A stretch of 64,000 nucleotides of DNA, from contig NZ_NRQY01000001.1 of NCBI RefSeq assembly GCF_003996855.1, positions 2,760,245-2,824,244 of the forward strand, in the 5' to 3' direction. Below the pieces are notes generated by a model. That model had not been told where the DNA came from, ran no database searches, and saw only the letters and a program-made list of their open reading frames with translations. Positions 55,741 to 64,000 of this stretch are shown here, piece by piece. Position 1 is the first letter of the stretch. Each line of letters opens with the position of its first letter. The position numbers and the translations under genes are program-made. The DNA comes from Morganella morganii (GTDB taxonomy: Bacteria > Pseudomonadota > Gammaproteobacteria > Enterobacterales > Enterobacteriaceae).

Positions 55741-56955
55741 ATGTCCGAACTGACAGGAAAACAGATAGTTCTGGGTATCAGTGGGGGTATCGCAGCCTAT
55801 AAAACCCCTGAAATTGTCCGCCGTCTGCGAGACAGAGGCGCAATTGTCCGTGTCGCCATGACACCCGCTGCAACCGCATTTATCACCCCGCTCACACTCC
55901 AGGCGGTTTCCGGTTTTCCGGTCGCTGAAAGTGTGCTTGATCCGGCAGCCGAGGCTGCAATGGGTCATATTGAACTGGGAAAATGGGCGGATCTCATTAT
56001 CCTTGCACCCGCCACGGCTGACCTGATCGCCCGCCTGAGTGCGGGCATGGCCAATGACCTGGTCACCACTATCTGCCTGGCATCTGATGCCACCATTGCC
56101 GTTTCACCGGCCATGAACCAGCAGATGTACAGAGCGCAGACCACTCAGGAAAACCTCGCGCATCTGGAACAGCTGGGTTTTGCTGTCTGGGGGCCGGACA
56201 GCGGCAATCAGGCTTGTGGTGATACCGGCCCGGGACGAATGCTGGACCCGTCAGAGATTGTCTCACGGGCAGAACAACACTTCCGCAAAAAACAGGACAT
56301 GACCGGCCTCCGCCTGGCCATTACCGCAGGGCCGACACGCGAAGCACTCGATCCGGTGCGTTTTATCAGTAATCACAGCTCCGGTAAAATGGGATTTGCT
56401 ATTGCTGCGACAGCGGCAGCACGCGGCGCGGATGTCACGCTGATAGCCGGGCCTGTCACATTACCGACACCACCGGGTGTTAAACGTATTGATGTCAGCA
56501 GCGCCTGTGAAATGAATGATGCCGCACAGCTGGCAGCCCCGCAGCAGGATATTTTTATCGGCTGTGCTGCTGTTGCCGATTACCGCGCCAAAGCGGTTGC
56601 ACCTGAGAAAATAAAAAAACAGGGCGACGAAATCACCTTCACGATGGTGAAAAACCCGGATGTGATCGCAGGTGTCGGCGCACTGGAAAAAAACCGGCCA
56701 TTTGTGATTGGATTTGCAGCTGAAACCCAAAATGTGGAAGAATACGCGCGCGGCAAGTTGGTGAAAAAGCAGCTCGATATGATTTGCGCCAATGATGTTT
56801 CTGTTGAAAACCAAGGATTTAACAGTGACAATAATGCCCTGCACCTGTACTGGCATACCGGCGATATCAGCTTACCGAACATGAGCAAATCAGAGCTCAG
56901 CCACCATTTACTGGACGAAATACTGAAACACTATGACCAAAAAAATCGACATTAA
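55741..56955 (+). CDS. coaBC: Bifunctional phosphopantothenoylcysteine decarboxylase/synthetase CoaBC (Dfp)
   Basis: A 404-residue enzyme for two steps of CoA synthesis. The N-terminal flavoprotein decarboxylase has [10 protein letters not shown], the PAMN motif (SPAMNQQMY) and the ACGDTGPGR loop with the catalytic Cys. The C-terminal CoaB domain has [23 protein letters not shown] and the Lys-rich KIKKQG segment. It overlaps dut by 23 bases. Confidence 0.97.
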   Translation: MSELTGKQIVLGISGGIAAYKTPEIVRRLRDRGAIVRVAMTPAATAFITPLTLQAVSGFPVAESVLDPAAEAAMGHIELGKWADLIILAPATADLIARLSAGMANDLVTTICLASDATIAVSPAMNQQMYRAQTTQENLAHLEQLGFAVWGPDSGNQACGDTGPGRMLDPSEIVSRAEQHFRKKQDMTGLRLAITAGPTREALDPVRFISNHSSGKMGFAIAATAAARGADVTLIAGPVTLPTPPGVKRIDVSSACEMNDAAQLAAPQQDIFIGCAAVADYRAKAVAPEKIKKQGDEITFTMVKNPDVIAGVGALEKNRPFVIGFAAETQNVEEYARGKLVKKQLDMICANDVSVENQGFNSDNNALHLYWHTGDISLPNMSKSELSHHLLDEILKHYDQKNRH

Positions 56956-57391
56956 GATTCTTGATCCGCGTATCGGCGGGGAATTTCCGTTACCGGCCTA
57001 TGCCACGCCGGGCTCTGCGGGTCTGGACTTACGTGCCTGCCTGGATGAAGCCACTGACCTGAAACCGGGACAAACACTGTTACTGCCGACCGGTCTTGCA
57101 GTTCATATTGCAGACCCGTCTCTGGCGGCAATGGTTCTGCCGCGTTCCGGGCTCGGCCATAAACATGGTGTGGTGCTCGGCAACCTGGTGGGCTTAATAG
57201 ACTCTGACTATCAGGGACAGCTGATGGTATCTGTCTGGAACCGGGGTGACACCACGTTTACAATAGAACCGGGCGAGCGTATCGCACAGATGATTATCGT
57301 TCCTGTTGTTCAGGCTGAATTCAATATTGTTGAAGAATTTACCGAAAGTGAACGCGGAGCCGGCGGATTTGGCCATTCAGGCCGTCAATAA
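56933..57391 (+). CDS. dut: dUTP pyrophosphatase Dut
   Basis: A 152-residue trimeric dUTPase keeping uracil out of DNA and giving dUMP for thymidylate synthesis. Five motifs are visible: [41 protein letters not shown] and the C-terminal [10 protein letters not shown]. Coupled to coaBC as in E. coli. Confidence 0.97.
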   Translation: MTKKIDIKILDPRIGGEFPLPAYATPGSAGLDLRACLDEATDLKPGQTLLLPTGLAVHIADPSLAAMVLPRSGLGHKHGVVLGNLVGLIDSDYQGQLMVSVWNRGDTTFTIEPGERIAQMIIVPVVQAEFNIVEEFTESERGAGGFGHSGRQ

Positions 57392-57495
57392 TACTAATAA
57401 CGCCGTTATCTCCGTCGCTTTTCTGACAGCGGTACTGTTGTACGGCTGTCAGCCGGCAAATGTGTTTTTGCTTTAACGCAGGGGTTTTATCTGAC

Positions 57496-58089
57496 ATGGC
57501 AGAAAGTACAAAAAAGAAGAACAGGCGCGAGGAGATCCTGCAGGCGCTTGCGCTGATGCTTGAGTCCAGTGACGGCAGTCAGCGTATAACAACCGCCAAA
57601 CTTGCCGCCAGTGTGGGTGTTTCAGAAGCAGCGCTCTATCGTCATTTTTCAAGCAAAACAAAAATGTTCGACAGCCTGATTGTATTTATTGAGGACTCAC
57701 TGATTTCGCGGATAAACCTCATCCTTCAGGATGAAAAAGAAACAATTTCGCGGATAAAACTGATTCTGATGCTGATTCTGGGATTCTCAGAAAAAAATCC
57801 GGGCCTGACCCGTATCATGACCGGTCACGCACTGATGTTTGAGCAGGATAAATTACAGAGCAGAATTAATCAGTTGTATGAACGAATCGAAGCTCAGTTG
57901 CGTCAGGTCTTAAAAGAAAAGCGGATCCGTGACGGCAGCGGTTTTACTTATGATGAAAGCCTGTTAGCATCTCAGTTACTCGCCTTTTGCGAAGGCATGC
58001 TGTCCCGTTTTGTTCGCTCAGAATTTAAATACCGGCCGACACAGGAATTTGAAGTCCGCTGGCCGCTGCTCCTGGCACAACTTCAGTAA
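57496..58089 (+). CDS. slmA: Nucleoid occlusion factor SlmA
   Basis: A 197-residue TetR-family protein that binds chromosomal sites and breaks up FtsZ rings over the nucleoid. The helix-turn-helix is [23 protein letters not shown]. The ATG at 57496 gives [15 protein letters not shown] and normal length; an earlier start at 57460 is less likely. Confidence 0.96.
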   Translation: MAESTKKKNRREEILQALALMLESSDGSQRITTAKLAASVGVSEAALYRHFSSKTKMFDSLIVFIEDSLISRINLILQDEKETISRIKLILMLILGFSEKNPGLTRIMTGHALMFEQDKLQSRINQLYERIEAQLRQVLKEKRIRDGSGFTYDESLLASQLLAFCEGMLSRFVRSEFKYRPTQEFEVRWPLLLAQLQ

Positions 58090-58112
58090 TACCGTTTTTA
58101 GTTAAACTACTC

Positions 58113-58147
58113 ACCCCGCCCGTTTTATTGGGCGAGGGCTTTTTTTT
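58113..58147 (+). terminator. Terminator after slmA
   Basis: GCCC and GGGC arms, extended by imperfect CCCC/GGG pairing around a GTTTTATT loop, followed by eight Ts. It lies between the converging slmA and pyrE. Confidence 0.78.
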
Positions 58148-58161
58148 GCCTGCTGTTCTGT

Positions 58162-58809
58162 TCAGATTTCAATACCATACTGCTCACGGTAATCCCGTAC
58201 CGCCCGCAAATGTGTATCCATCTGCGGATCTTCCGCCAGATAACTGATTAAATCATTCAGTGTGATAATGGAAAATACCTGACAGCCGTAATCCCGCTCC
58301 ACTTCCTGAACCGCAGATAACTCGCCTTTGCCTTTTTCCTGACGATCAAGACTCAGCATCACACCGGCAAGTATTGCATTGTTTTGTCTGATGATTTCCA
58401 TCGATTCACGAATTGCTGTACCGGCGGTGATCACGTCATCCACCACCACAATCCGGCCATTAAGCGGACTGCCGACCAATGTTCCGCCTTCCCCGTGGTC
58501 TTTGGCTTCTTTACGGTTAAAACAGTATGGCATATCAAGATCATGATGCTCCGCCAGTGCAACCGCGGTCGTCGTTGCAATCGGAATTCCTTTGTAGGCC
58601 GGCCCGAACAGAACATCATACTGCACACCGCTGTCGCACAATGCCGCAGCATAAAAGCGCCCGAGCAGCGCCAAATCCCGTCCGGTATTAAACAACCCGG
58701 CATTGAAGAAATACGGGCTTTTCCGGCCGGACTTCAGCGTAAATTCACCAAATTTAAGTACCTGTTTTTTCATCGCAAGTTCAATAAATTCGCGCTGATA
58801 AGCTTTCAT
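58162..58809 (-). CDS. pyrE: Orotate phosphoribosyltransferase PyrE
   Basis: A 215-residue enzyme forming OMP from orotate and PRPP in pyrimidine synthesis. It has [29 protein letters not shown] and the PRPP motif [12 protein letters not shown]. It lies downstream of rph with the attenuator between, as in E. coli. Confidence 0.97.
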   Translation of the reverse strand: MKAYQREFIELAMKKQVLKFGEFTLKSGRKSPYFFNAGLFNTGRDLALLGRFYAAALCDSGVQYDVLFGPAYKGIPIATTTAVALAEHHDLDMPYCFNRKEAKDHGEGGTLVGSPLNGRIVVVDDVITAGTAIRESMEIIRQNNAILAGVMLSLDRQEKGKGELSAVQEVERDYGCQVFSIITLNDLISYLAEDPQMDTHLRAVRDYREQYGIEI

Positions 58810-58859
58810 CGGGATCTCCTGGCTCTGATTTACGGATAACGCACCTGAATTACAGGCAT

Positions 58860-58886
58860 AAAAAAGGCGACTATCACGTCGCCTTC
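58860..58886 (-). terminator. pyrE attenuator between rph and pyrE
   Basis: Stem AAGGCGA/TCGCCTT with an eight-base loop and six Ts in the leftward direction, directly after the rph stop and about 50 bases before pyrE. In E. coli this terminator is bypassed when UTP is low, because ribosomes finishing rph follow the polymerase closely. The geometry here is the same. Confidence 0.88.
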
Positions 58887-58889
58887 TGA

Positions 58890-59618
58890 CTAATTTTCTA
58901 ATGCCGCCTTCTGGGCGGAAAAAATGGTCTCCAGCCCGCCCCTTGCGAGGGCCAGTAACGACAACAGCTCATCATGACTGAACGGCGCACCTTCTGCCGT
59001 GCCCTGGACTTCAATCATCCGTCCGTCATCAATCATGACCACATTCATATCGGTTTCTGCCGCAGAATCCTCGACATATTCCAGATCACAGCGCGGTTCA
59101 CCATCCACAATACCGACAGAAACAGCGGCAACCATGGATTTCAGCGGGCTGGCTTTCAGCTGGCCTTTTGCGACCATCTGATTCAGGGCATCCGCCAGTG
59201 CCACACAGGCACCGCTGATGGCCGCAGTACGGGTACCGCCGTCAGCCTGGATAACATCACAGTCGAGGGTGATGGTGAATTCGCCCAGTTTGGTCAGATC
59301 AACCGCAGCGCGCAATGAACGCGCGATCAGGCGCTGGATTTCCATTGTGCGGCCTGTCTGTTTACCACGGGCGGCTTCACGGGCATTACGGGAATTGGTC
59401 GCACGCGGCAGCATGCCGTATTCCGCAGTAATCCAGCCCTGCCCCTGACCTTTCAGGAAACGCGGCACACCTTCTTCCACGGAGGCATTACATAACACTT
59501 TGGTGTCACCGAACTCCACCAGCACAGAGCCTTCGGCATGTTTGGTATAATGACGGGTGATAGTAATAGGACGCACCTGGTCTGTTCCCCGGCCAGCGGG
59601 ACGTGATGACTGACTCAT
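58890..59618 (-). CDS. rph: Ribonuclease PH
   Basis: A 242-residue phosphorolytic exonuclease trimming tRNA 3' ends. It starts [16 protein letters not shown] and has [19 protein letters not shown]. Intact, unlike the frameshifted copy in E. coli K-12. Its translated end lies right before the pyrE attenuator. Confidence 0.97.
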   Translation of the reverse strand: MSQSSRPAGRGTDQVRPITITRHYTKHAEGSVLVEFGDTKVLCNASVEEGVPRFLKGQGQGWITAEYGMLPRATNSRNAREAARGKQTGRTMEIQRLIARSLRAAVDLTKLGEFTITLDCDVIQADGGTRTAAISGACVALADALNQMVAKGQLKASPLKSMVAAVSVGIVDGEPRCDLEYVEDSAAETDMNVVMIDDGRMIEVQGTAEGAPFSHDELLSLLALARGGLETIFSAQKAALEN

Positions 59619-59742
59619 AGCGATTCTCCGGTTCAGTTAACTGTTGGGGGCGCATTATACGGCTTAAACCGGTGAATGCCTATGCCTTAACACCATAACA
59701 GCGCTATAATCAGAGCAATAAATCCATCACAGGACAGATATC

Positions 59743-60606
59743 ATGATCCGTAGTATGACCGCATTTGCCCGTCAGGAAGTAAAACGTCCGTGGGGCAATG
59801 CCTCATGGGAACTCCGCTCTGTTAACCAGCGTTACCTTGAAACCTACATCCGCCTGCCGGAACAGCTCCGCAGCCTGGAGCCGGTGATCCGCGAGCGTCT
59901 GCGTCAGCGCCTGACCCGCGGTAAAGTTGAGTGTAACCTCCGCTTTGACCTGAGCAGCAACGCGCAAAGTGCACTGAATATGAATGAAGACCTGGCAAAA
60001 CAGCTGGTTGCGGCCGCAAACTGGGTTAAAAACTACAGCCACGAAGGGGAAATCAACCCGCTGGAAATTCTGCGCTGGCCGGGTGTGATGTCTGCACAGG
60101 AGCAGGATCTGGACACCATCAGCGAAGAACTGCTGGCTGCTCTCGATGATACCATCACGGCCTTTATCGATGCCCGTGAACGTGAAGGTGCGGCACTGAA
60201 AACCTTAATCGAACAGCGCCTTGACGGCGTGACAGAAGAAGTCCGCAAAGTCCGTGCACAGATGCCGGATATCCTGTTATGGCAGCGTGAGCGCCTGCAA
60301 AGCAAACTGGACGACGCACAGATTCAGGTTGATCCGAACCGTCTGGAACAGGAATTGATCCTGCTGGCACAGCGCATTGACGTGGCGGAAGAGTTAGATC
60401 GTCTCGATGCCCATGTGAAAGAAACCCATAATATCCTGAAGAAAAAAGAGGCTGTCGGCCGCCGTCTGGACTTTATGATGCAGGAATTCAACCGCGAATC
60501 GAACACCCTGGCCTCAAAATCCATCAATGCAGGTATCACCAGTTCCGCCATTGAACTGAAGGTGCTGATTGAGCAGATGCGTGAGCAAATTCAGAATATC
60601 GAATAA
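59743..60606 (+). CDS. yicC: Endoribonuclease YicC
   Basis: A 287-residue protein of the YicC/YloC family, reported as an RNase acting on small RNAs. Segments are MIRSMTAFARQE, ELRSVNQRYLE, RQRLTRGKVECNLR and the C-terminal EFNRESNTLASKS. Complete and divergent from rph. Confidence 0.95.
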   Translation: MIRSMTAFARQEVKRPWGNASWELRSVNQRYLETYIRLPEQLRSLEPVIRERLRQRLTRGKVECNLRFDLSSNAQSALNMNEDLAKQLVAAANWVKNYSHEGEINPLEILRWPGVMSAQEQDLDTISEELLAALDDTITAFIDAREREGAALKTLIEQRLDGVTEEVRKVRAQMPDILLWQRERLQSKLDDAQIQVDPNRLEQELILLAQRIDVAEELDRLDAHVKETHNILKKKEAVGRRLDFMMQEFNRESNTLASKSINAGITSSAIELKVLIEQMREQIQNIE

Positions 60607-60624
60607 CCATTCATTATTACCCGG

Positions 60625-60651
60625 AAAAACGGCGGATATCCGCCGTTTTTT
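60625..60651 (+). terminator. Terminator after yicC
   Basis: Palindrome ACGGCGGATATCCGCCGT flanked by As and followed by six Ts, 19 bases after the stop. The stem arms CGGCGGAT/ATCCGCCG are the same as in the terminator at 63711-63747 beyond the toxin gene. Confidence 0.88.
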
Positions 60652-60819
60652 GTCCCTTTTAAAAATTGCACTCTCAGATACGGACACAATTAACAATATA
60701 TAATTCTGATAAAAATAAAAAATACAACAATAAATAATATTTACGACTGCTAAGATGAATATTACCACTATCGTTTGTTTATATTATAAACGATGCTTTT
60801 ATCAGCGCAGGAGAATATT

Positions 60820-63707
60820 ATGGATACATCGCTGTTCAGCAAAACCCCCTCAATAACTGTTCTTGACAACCGTGGTCTGGCCATACGCAATATCGCCTAT
60901 CACCGGCATCCTGATACACCGGATGAAACTGAAGAACGTATTACACATCACAGCTATAATCCCCAGGGTTTTTTAACCAAAAGCGCAGACCCGCGCCTGT
61001 CCGGTAAAAAATTATCTAACTTTACAGGTATTACCGGACTCAGCGGCACAGTCCTGTGTATGACAGGTGCCGATAATGGCATACAAATCAATCTGAATGA
61101 TGCTGCGGGACGCCCGTTTATAACAATCACAAATATCAGTACAGATAAAAACTGACAGCATGATCTGAGCAGTGCGGTCACCCGGGCTATCCACTATGAT
61201 ATGGCCGGCCGTCATATATTGCAGAACAGACCGGAGGAAACACATCACTGATTGCTGAACGTTTCTTCTATGCCGGTAACACAGCTCAGGAGAAAGCATA
61301 TAACCTGGCAGGGCAATGCATACGCCACTTCGATTCCGCAGGTTTGTTGCAGACAGACAGTGTTGCGCTGACCGGCATACCTCTTTCCGTTACCCGCCGG
61401 TTACTTAAAGATGCAGATAACCCGGATATCACCCCGGACTGGACTCAGACAGAAGATTCACTGCTGTCTTCAGAACCCCGTACAACACTGACAACAGCAG
61501 ATGCCACGGGAGCAATACTGACAACCACCGATGCCACAGGCAACCAACAGCGTGTCAGCTATGATATTGCCGGTCATCTTTCCGCCAGTTGGCTGACAAT
61601 CAAAGGTGAAAAAGAACAACCGATTATTAAATCAGTTGATTACTCTGCTGCGGGACAAAAATTGCAGGAGGTGCATAACAACGGCGTCATCACAACATAT
61701 TCCTATGAACCTGAAACTCAGCGCCTTACCGGTATTAAAACAGAGCGTCCTGCCGGACACAAAAACGGGGCGAAAATACTTCAGGATCTGCGTTACGAAT
61801 ATGATCCGGTCGGTAATATTCTCAGTATTACAAATGATGCCGAAGAGACACGTTTCTGGCGTAATCAGAAAGTTGTTCCGAAAAATATCTGCATCTATGA
61901 CAGCCTGTATCAGTTGGTTAAAGCTACCGGCCGGGAAACAGCGGCAACCCCGCAAAATACAGATCTCCCTTCTCCTGTTCCTCCGGAAAACACGGCCTAT
62001 ACCAATTACACGCGTATTTATACCTATGATAATGCCGGAAATCTGACGCAAATACGCCATTCATCCCCCGCCACCGGTAATAATTACACCACCTCGATTA
62101 CCATCAGTGAAAGCAGTAACCGTGGTGTATTAAGCAGCATTACGCAAAGCCCGGCAGATGCTGATACCCTGTTTACACCTGCGGGATTACAGACACTATT
62201 ACAGCCCGGCCAATCCCTGCGCTGGAATTCACGTAATGAATTGAAATATGTTCAGAACCCCGGTTCTGCGGAGGACGGTGAATCTTACCGTTATGACGCC
62301 GGTGGCCGCCGTATCCTGAAAATCAGCAGGAAAAAAAGTAATGCGCAATATCAGCGGGTCATTTATCTGGCCGGCCTGGAACTGCACACCACGTCCCGTA
62401 ATAACACAGAAACAGAAAGTTTGCAGGTCATCACATCCGGGCAGGCCGGACGCGCACAGGTGCGGGCGCTGCACTGGGAAGCCGGATGTCCTGCCGGTAT
62501 CACTAATAACCAGATACGTTACAGTTACGATAATCTCTCCAGCAGCAGTAACCTGGAACTGGATAGTGACGGAAATATCATCACTCTGGAAGAGTACTAC
62601 CCTTATGGAGGCACCGCAGTTCTGGCTACCCGCAGCAAAACTGAAGCAGACTACAAAACAATCCGTTACTCCGGTAAAGAAAGTGATGCTACCGGCCTGT
62701 ATTACTATGGCCGCCGTTACTATCAGCCATGGGCGGGACGCTGGCTCTCAGCTGATCCGGCAGGAACCGCAGACGGACTGAATCTGTTCAGTATGGTGAA
62801 CAATAACCCGGTCTCACTGACTGATACTGACGGGCTGGCAGGTGAAAGGCTTTCGAAGCTCTTTGCATCAGACAGCGCACAACTAAAGAAAGGGAATATC
62901 ACACCTCTGCGTAACAGAGGGTTGTTTGTCAGCAATGACAGCTCAGAGACATCGCTGCCATTCAGTATCGGCCGGCTCGACACTGTTGATACCTCTCCGG
63001 CAGTAAGAGAGTATCAACCTGACTTACTGAAAAAAGGAGGTGTTCTTTACGGTGCTGTCGATATTTTCCGCGGTGCACAGGTAACCTCCACCGAATCCGG
63101 TTCAGGAACAATCGGAACATATTGGGGAAGAAAAACACTTTCCGATGATATTACCGGGATAAATGTCGTAAACGGTATGTCCGGCTCAGTAGGTATACGT
63201 ATTAATACAAATGATATGACAGAAGGGAAACCGGTTATTATTACCTCTGGTGCTCTGAGCGGATGCACTATGCTGTACGCAATGGAAAGATCGCATTTCT
63301 ATGTCGTTCATACCGGGCAGAAACCGGGTGATGACGAATGGAAAACCGGTATTCAGGGTATCAACAAAACACAACAGGTTTTTAATATACTTGCAGATAA
63401 AAATTTACCGGTCAGCGGGGTACATAATAATGACCTTATAAGTACTCTGCACGCATTCGATAGCGGTGCAATAGCCTATATGGGCAAAGACGGTACCCGA
63501 ATCAATCAAACTGCGGAGGGCGTTTCTGCTTTTGACTACAATGAAGCACAGGCTTCCCGTTTTGATATACGGGCAGGTTACAGCTATGCATTACTGGCAA
63601 AAAATGCGGGTAAGGTTCATGTGAAAGTCCTGTCAGAAGATGTCATCATCAATCCGGCAACTAACAAAATTAACGTATTAAACTCAATGAAAGCACGTCT
63701 TCATTAA
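60820..63707 (+). pseudogene. Orphan Tc-toxin C component (TccC/RHS) with CNF-like deamidase domain, interrupted
   Basis: A TccC-type RHS protein. The N-terminal 111 codons (TPSITVLDNRGLAIRN-type TccC start and RHPDTPDETEERI) end at a TGA (61153-61155). The same frame continues to a second stop near 61246, but similarity moves to another frame near 61211-61222, which then stays open to 63707 (LAGQCIRHFDSAG, TGIPLSVTRRLLKD, many YD repeats). The core ends with GRWLSADPAGTADGLNLF, where such proteins cleave themselves. The last 290 residues contain GALSGCTM and, 15 residues after the Cys, FYVVHTG: the Cys/His spacing of CNF toxins (63264 and 63309). CNF enzymes deamidate a Gln in Rho GTPases. 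No TcA or TcB gene is nearby. Confidence 0.8.
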
Positions 63708-63710
63708 CAG

Positions 63711-63747
63711 AAAAAATCCGGCGGATATTCAATATCCGCCGTTTTTT
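63711..63747. terminator. Bidirectional terminator between the toxin gene and xanP
   Basis: CGGCGGATATT and AATATCCGCCG with As before and six Ts after; effective stem of at least 8 bp. It can stop both converging transcripts. Confidence 0.87.
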
Positions 63748-63748
63748 A

Positions 63749-64000
63749 TTAAACTTCCTCTTCCTTCACGGATTCTTCAATATCATCCGGTTCGGTTTCC
63801 TTACTGATCGGAATAATTAAATTCAGAATAATAGCTGTCACGCCGCCCATACAGATCGGGTTTTCTGCCAGTGCGTAAAGGGATGTCGGCAGGACGTGAA
63901 AAACCGCCGGGTCATAAGAGACACCCAGCCCCAGCCCCAGCGAAGTCGCCACAATCAGGGTTTCGCGGCGGCGCAGACCGTTCGACAAAATAATACGTAT
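63749..64000 (-). CDS. xanP: Xanthine permease XanP, C-terminal end (start outside window)
   Basis: The last 83 residues of a nucleobase:cation symporter-2. IRIILSNGLRRRETLIVATSLGLGLGVSYDP and ENPICMGGVTAIILNLIIP closely match E. coli XanP (YicE) as I remember it, a proton-driven xanthine carrier. The acidic tail (DDIEESVKEEEV) follows the last helix. The rest lies beyond base 64000. Confidence 0.9.
   Translation of the reverse strand: MRIILSNGLRRRETLIVATSLGLGLGVSYDPAVFHVLPTSLYALAENPICMGGVTAIILNLIIPISKETEPDDIEESVKEEEV

Noticed and set aside
60954-61299. Minus-strand frames over the break in the toxin gene
   Set aside because: They arise where the toxin gene is interrupted and carry no similarity.

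Overview
The window looks like a chromosome segment of a Morganellaceae enterobacterium, most likely Morganella (probably M. morganii). The reasons are the gene content (CpxPRA, LPS heptosyltransferases of the enterobacterial kind, XanP, SlmA, YicC), an O-antigen cluster lying between cpxA and the trmL-cysE-gpsA-secB block as in Proteus relatives, and a base composition near 50% GC in the core genes, which is too high for Proteus or Providencia. No database search was possible, so species is an inference.

Bases 1 to about 19040 are the right part of a P2-family prophage; its left end lies outside the window. From left to right it holds tail and baseplate genes (H, I, J, W, V, S, R), a lysis cassette with nested spanins, X and L, a scaffold/terminase remnant, then P and Q on the other strand, a cos site, a moron region with a type II restriction-modification pair, replication gene A, early genes including a Dam methylase, and the cox/C/int switch. 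It is damaged. The O, N and M genes have collapsed into one in-frame O-M fusion with no capsid gene left, gpJ carries a frameshift, and the restriction nuclease has an in-frame stop. The phage sits directly beside the terminator of CpxQ, a small RNA made from the 3' end of cpxP.

Bases 19045-21941 are the Cpx envelope-stress locus: CpxQ, cpxP, a CpxR box, cpxR, cpxA. Bases 22015-33504 are an AT-rich O-antigen cluster preceded by a nested palindrome and a JUMPstart/ops-like element. It encodes a dTDP-3-amino-3,6-dideoxyhexose pathway (rmlA, fdtA-like, acetyltransferase, aminotransferase), Wzx, Wzy, four glycosyltransferases and a phosphoethanolamine transferase. The aminotransferase gene is broken by one missing A in an A-tract, and one glycosyltransferase gene carries a G8 tract near its start; both could vary by slippage.

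Bases 33521-54622 are housekeeping and LPS core genes: trmL, cysE, gpsA, secB, yibN, envC, yibQ, an unknown membrane protein, hldD-waaF-waaC, a deacetylase with a HexNAc-type transferase, a WabG-like transferase, waaQ, waaA-waaE-coaD, mutM, waaL and rpmBG. The heptose, Kdo, core transferase, ligase and O-antigen genes together can build a complete smooth LPS, apart from functions expected elsewhere (WecA, RmlB/RffG, Wzz).

Bases 54870-64000 hold radC, coaBC-dut-slmA, rph-pyrE with its attenuator, yicC, a broken orphan Tc-toxin C component (TccC/RHS) whose C-terminal domain looks like a CNF-type deamidase, and the end of xanP. No tRNA, rRNA, CRISPR array or transposase was recognised. Several reading frames are interrupted at homopolymers, so sequencing error must be considered for each before any biological reading.
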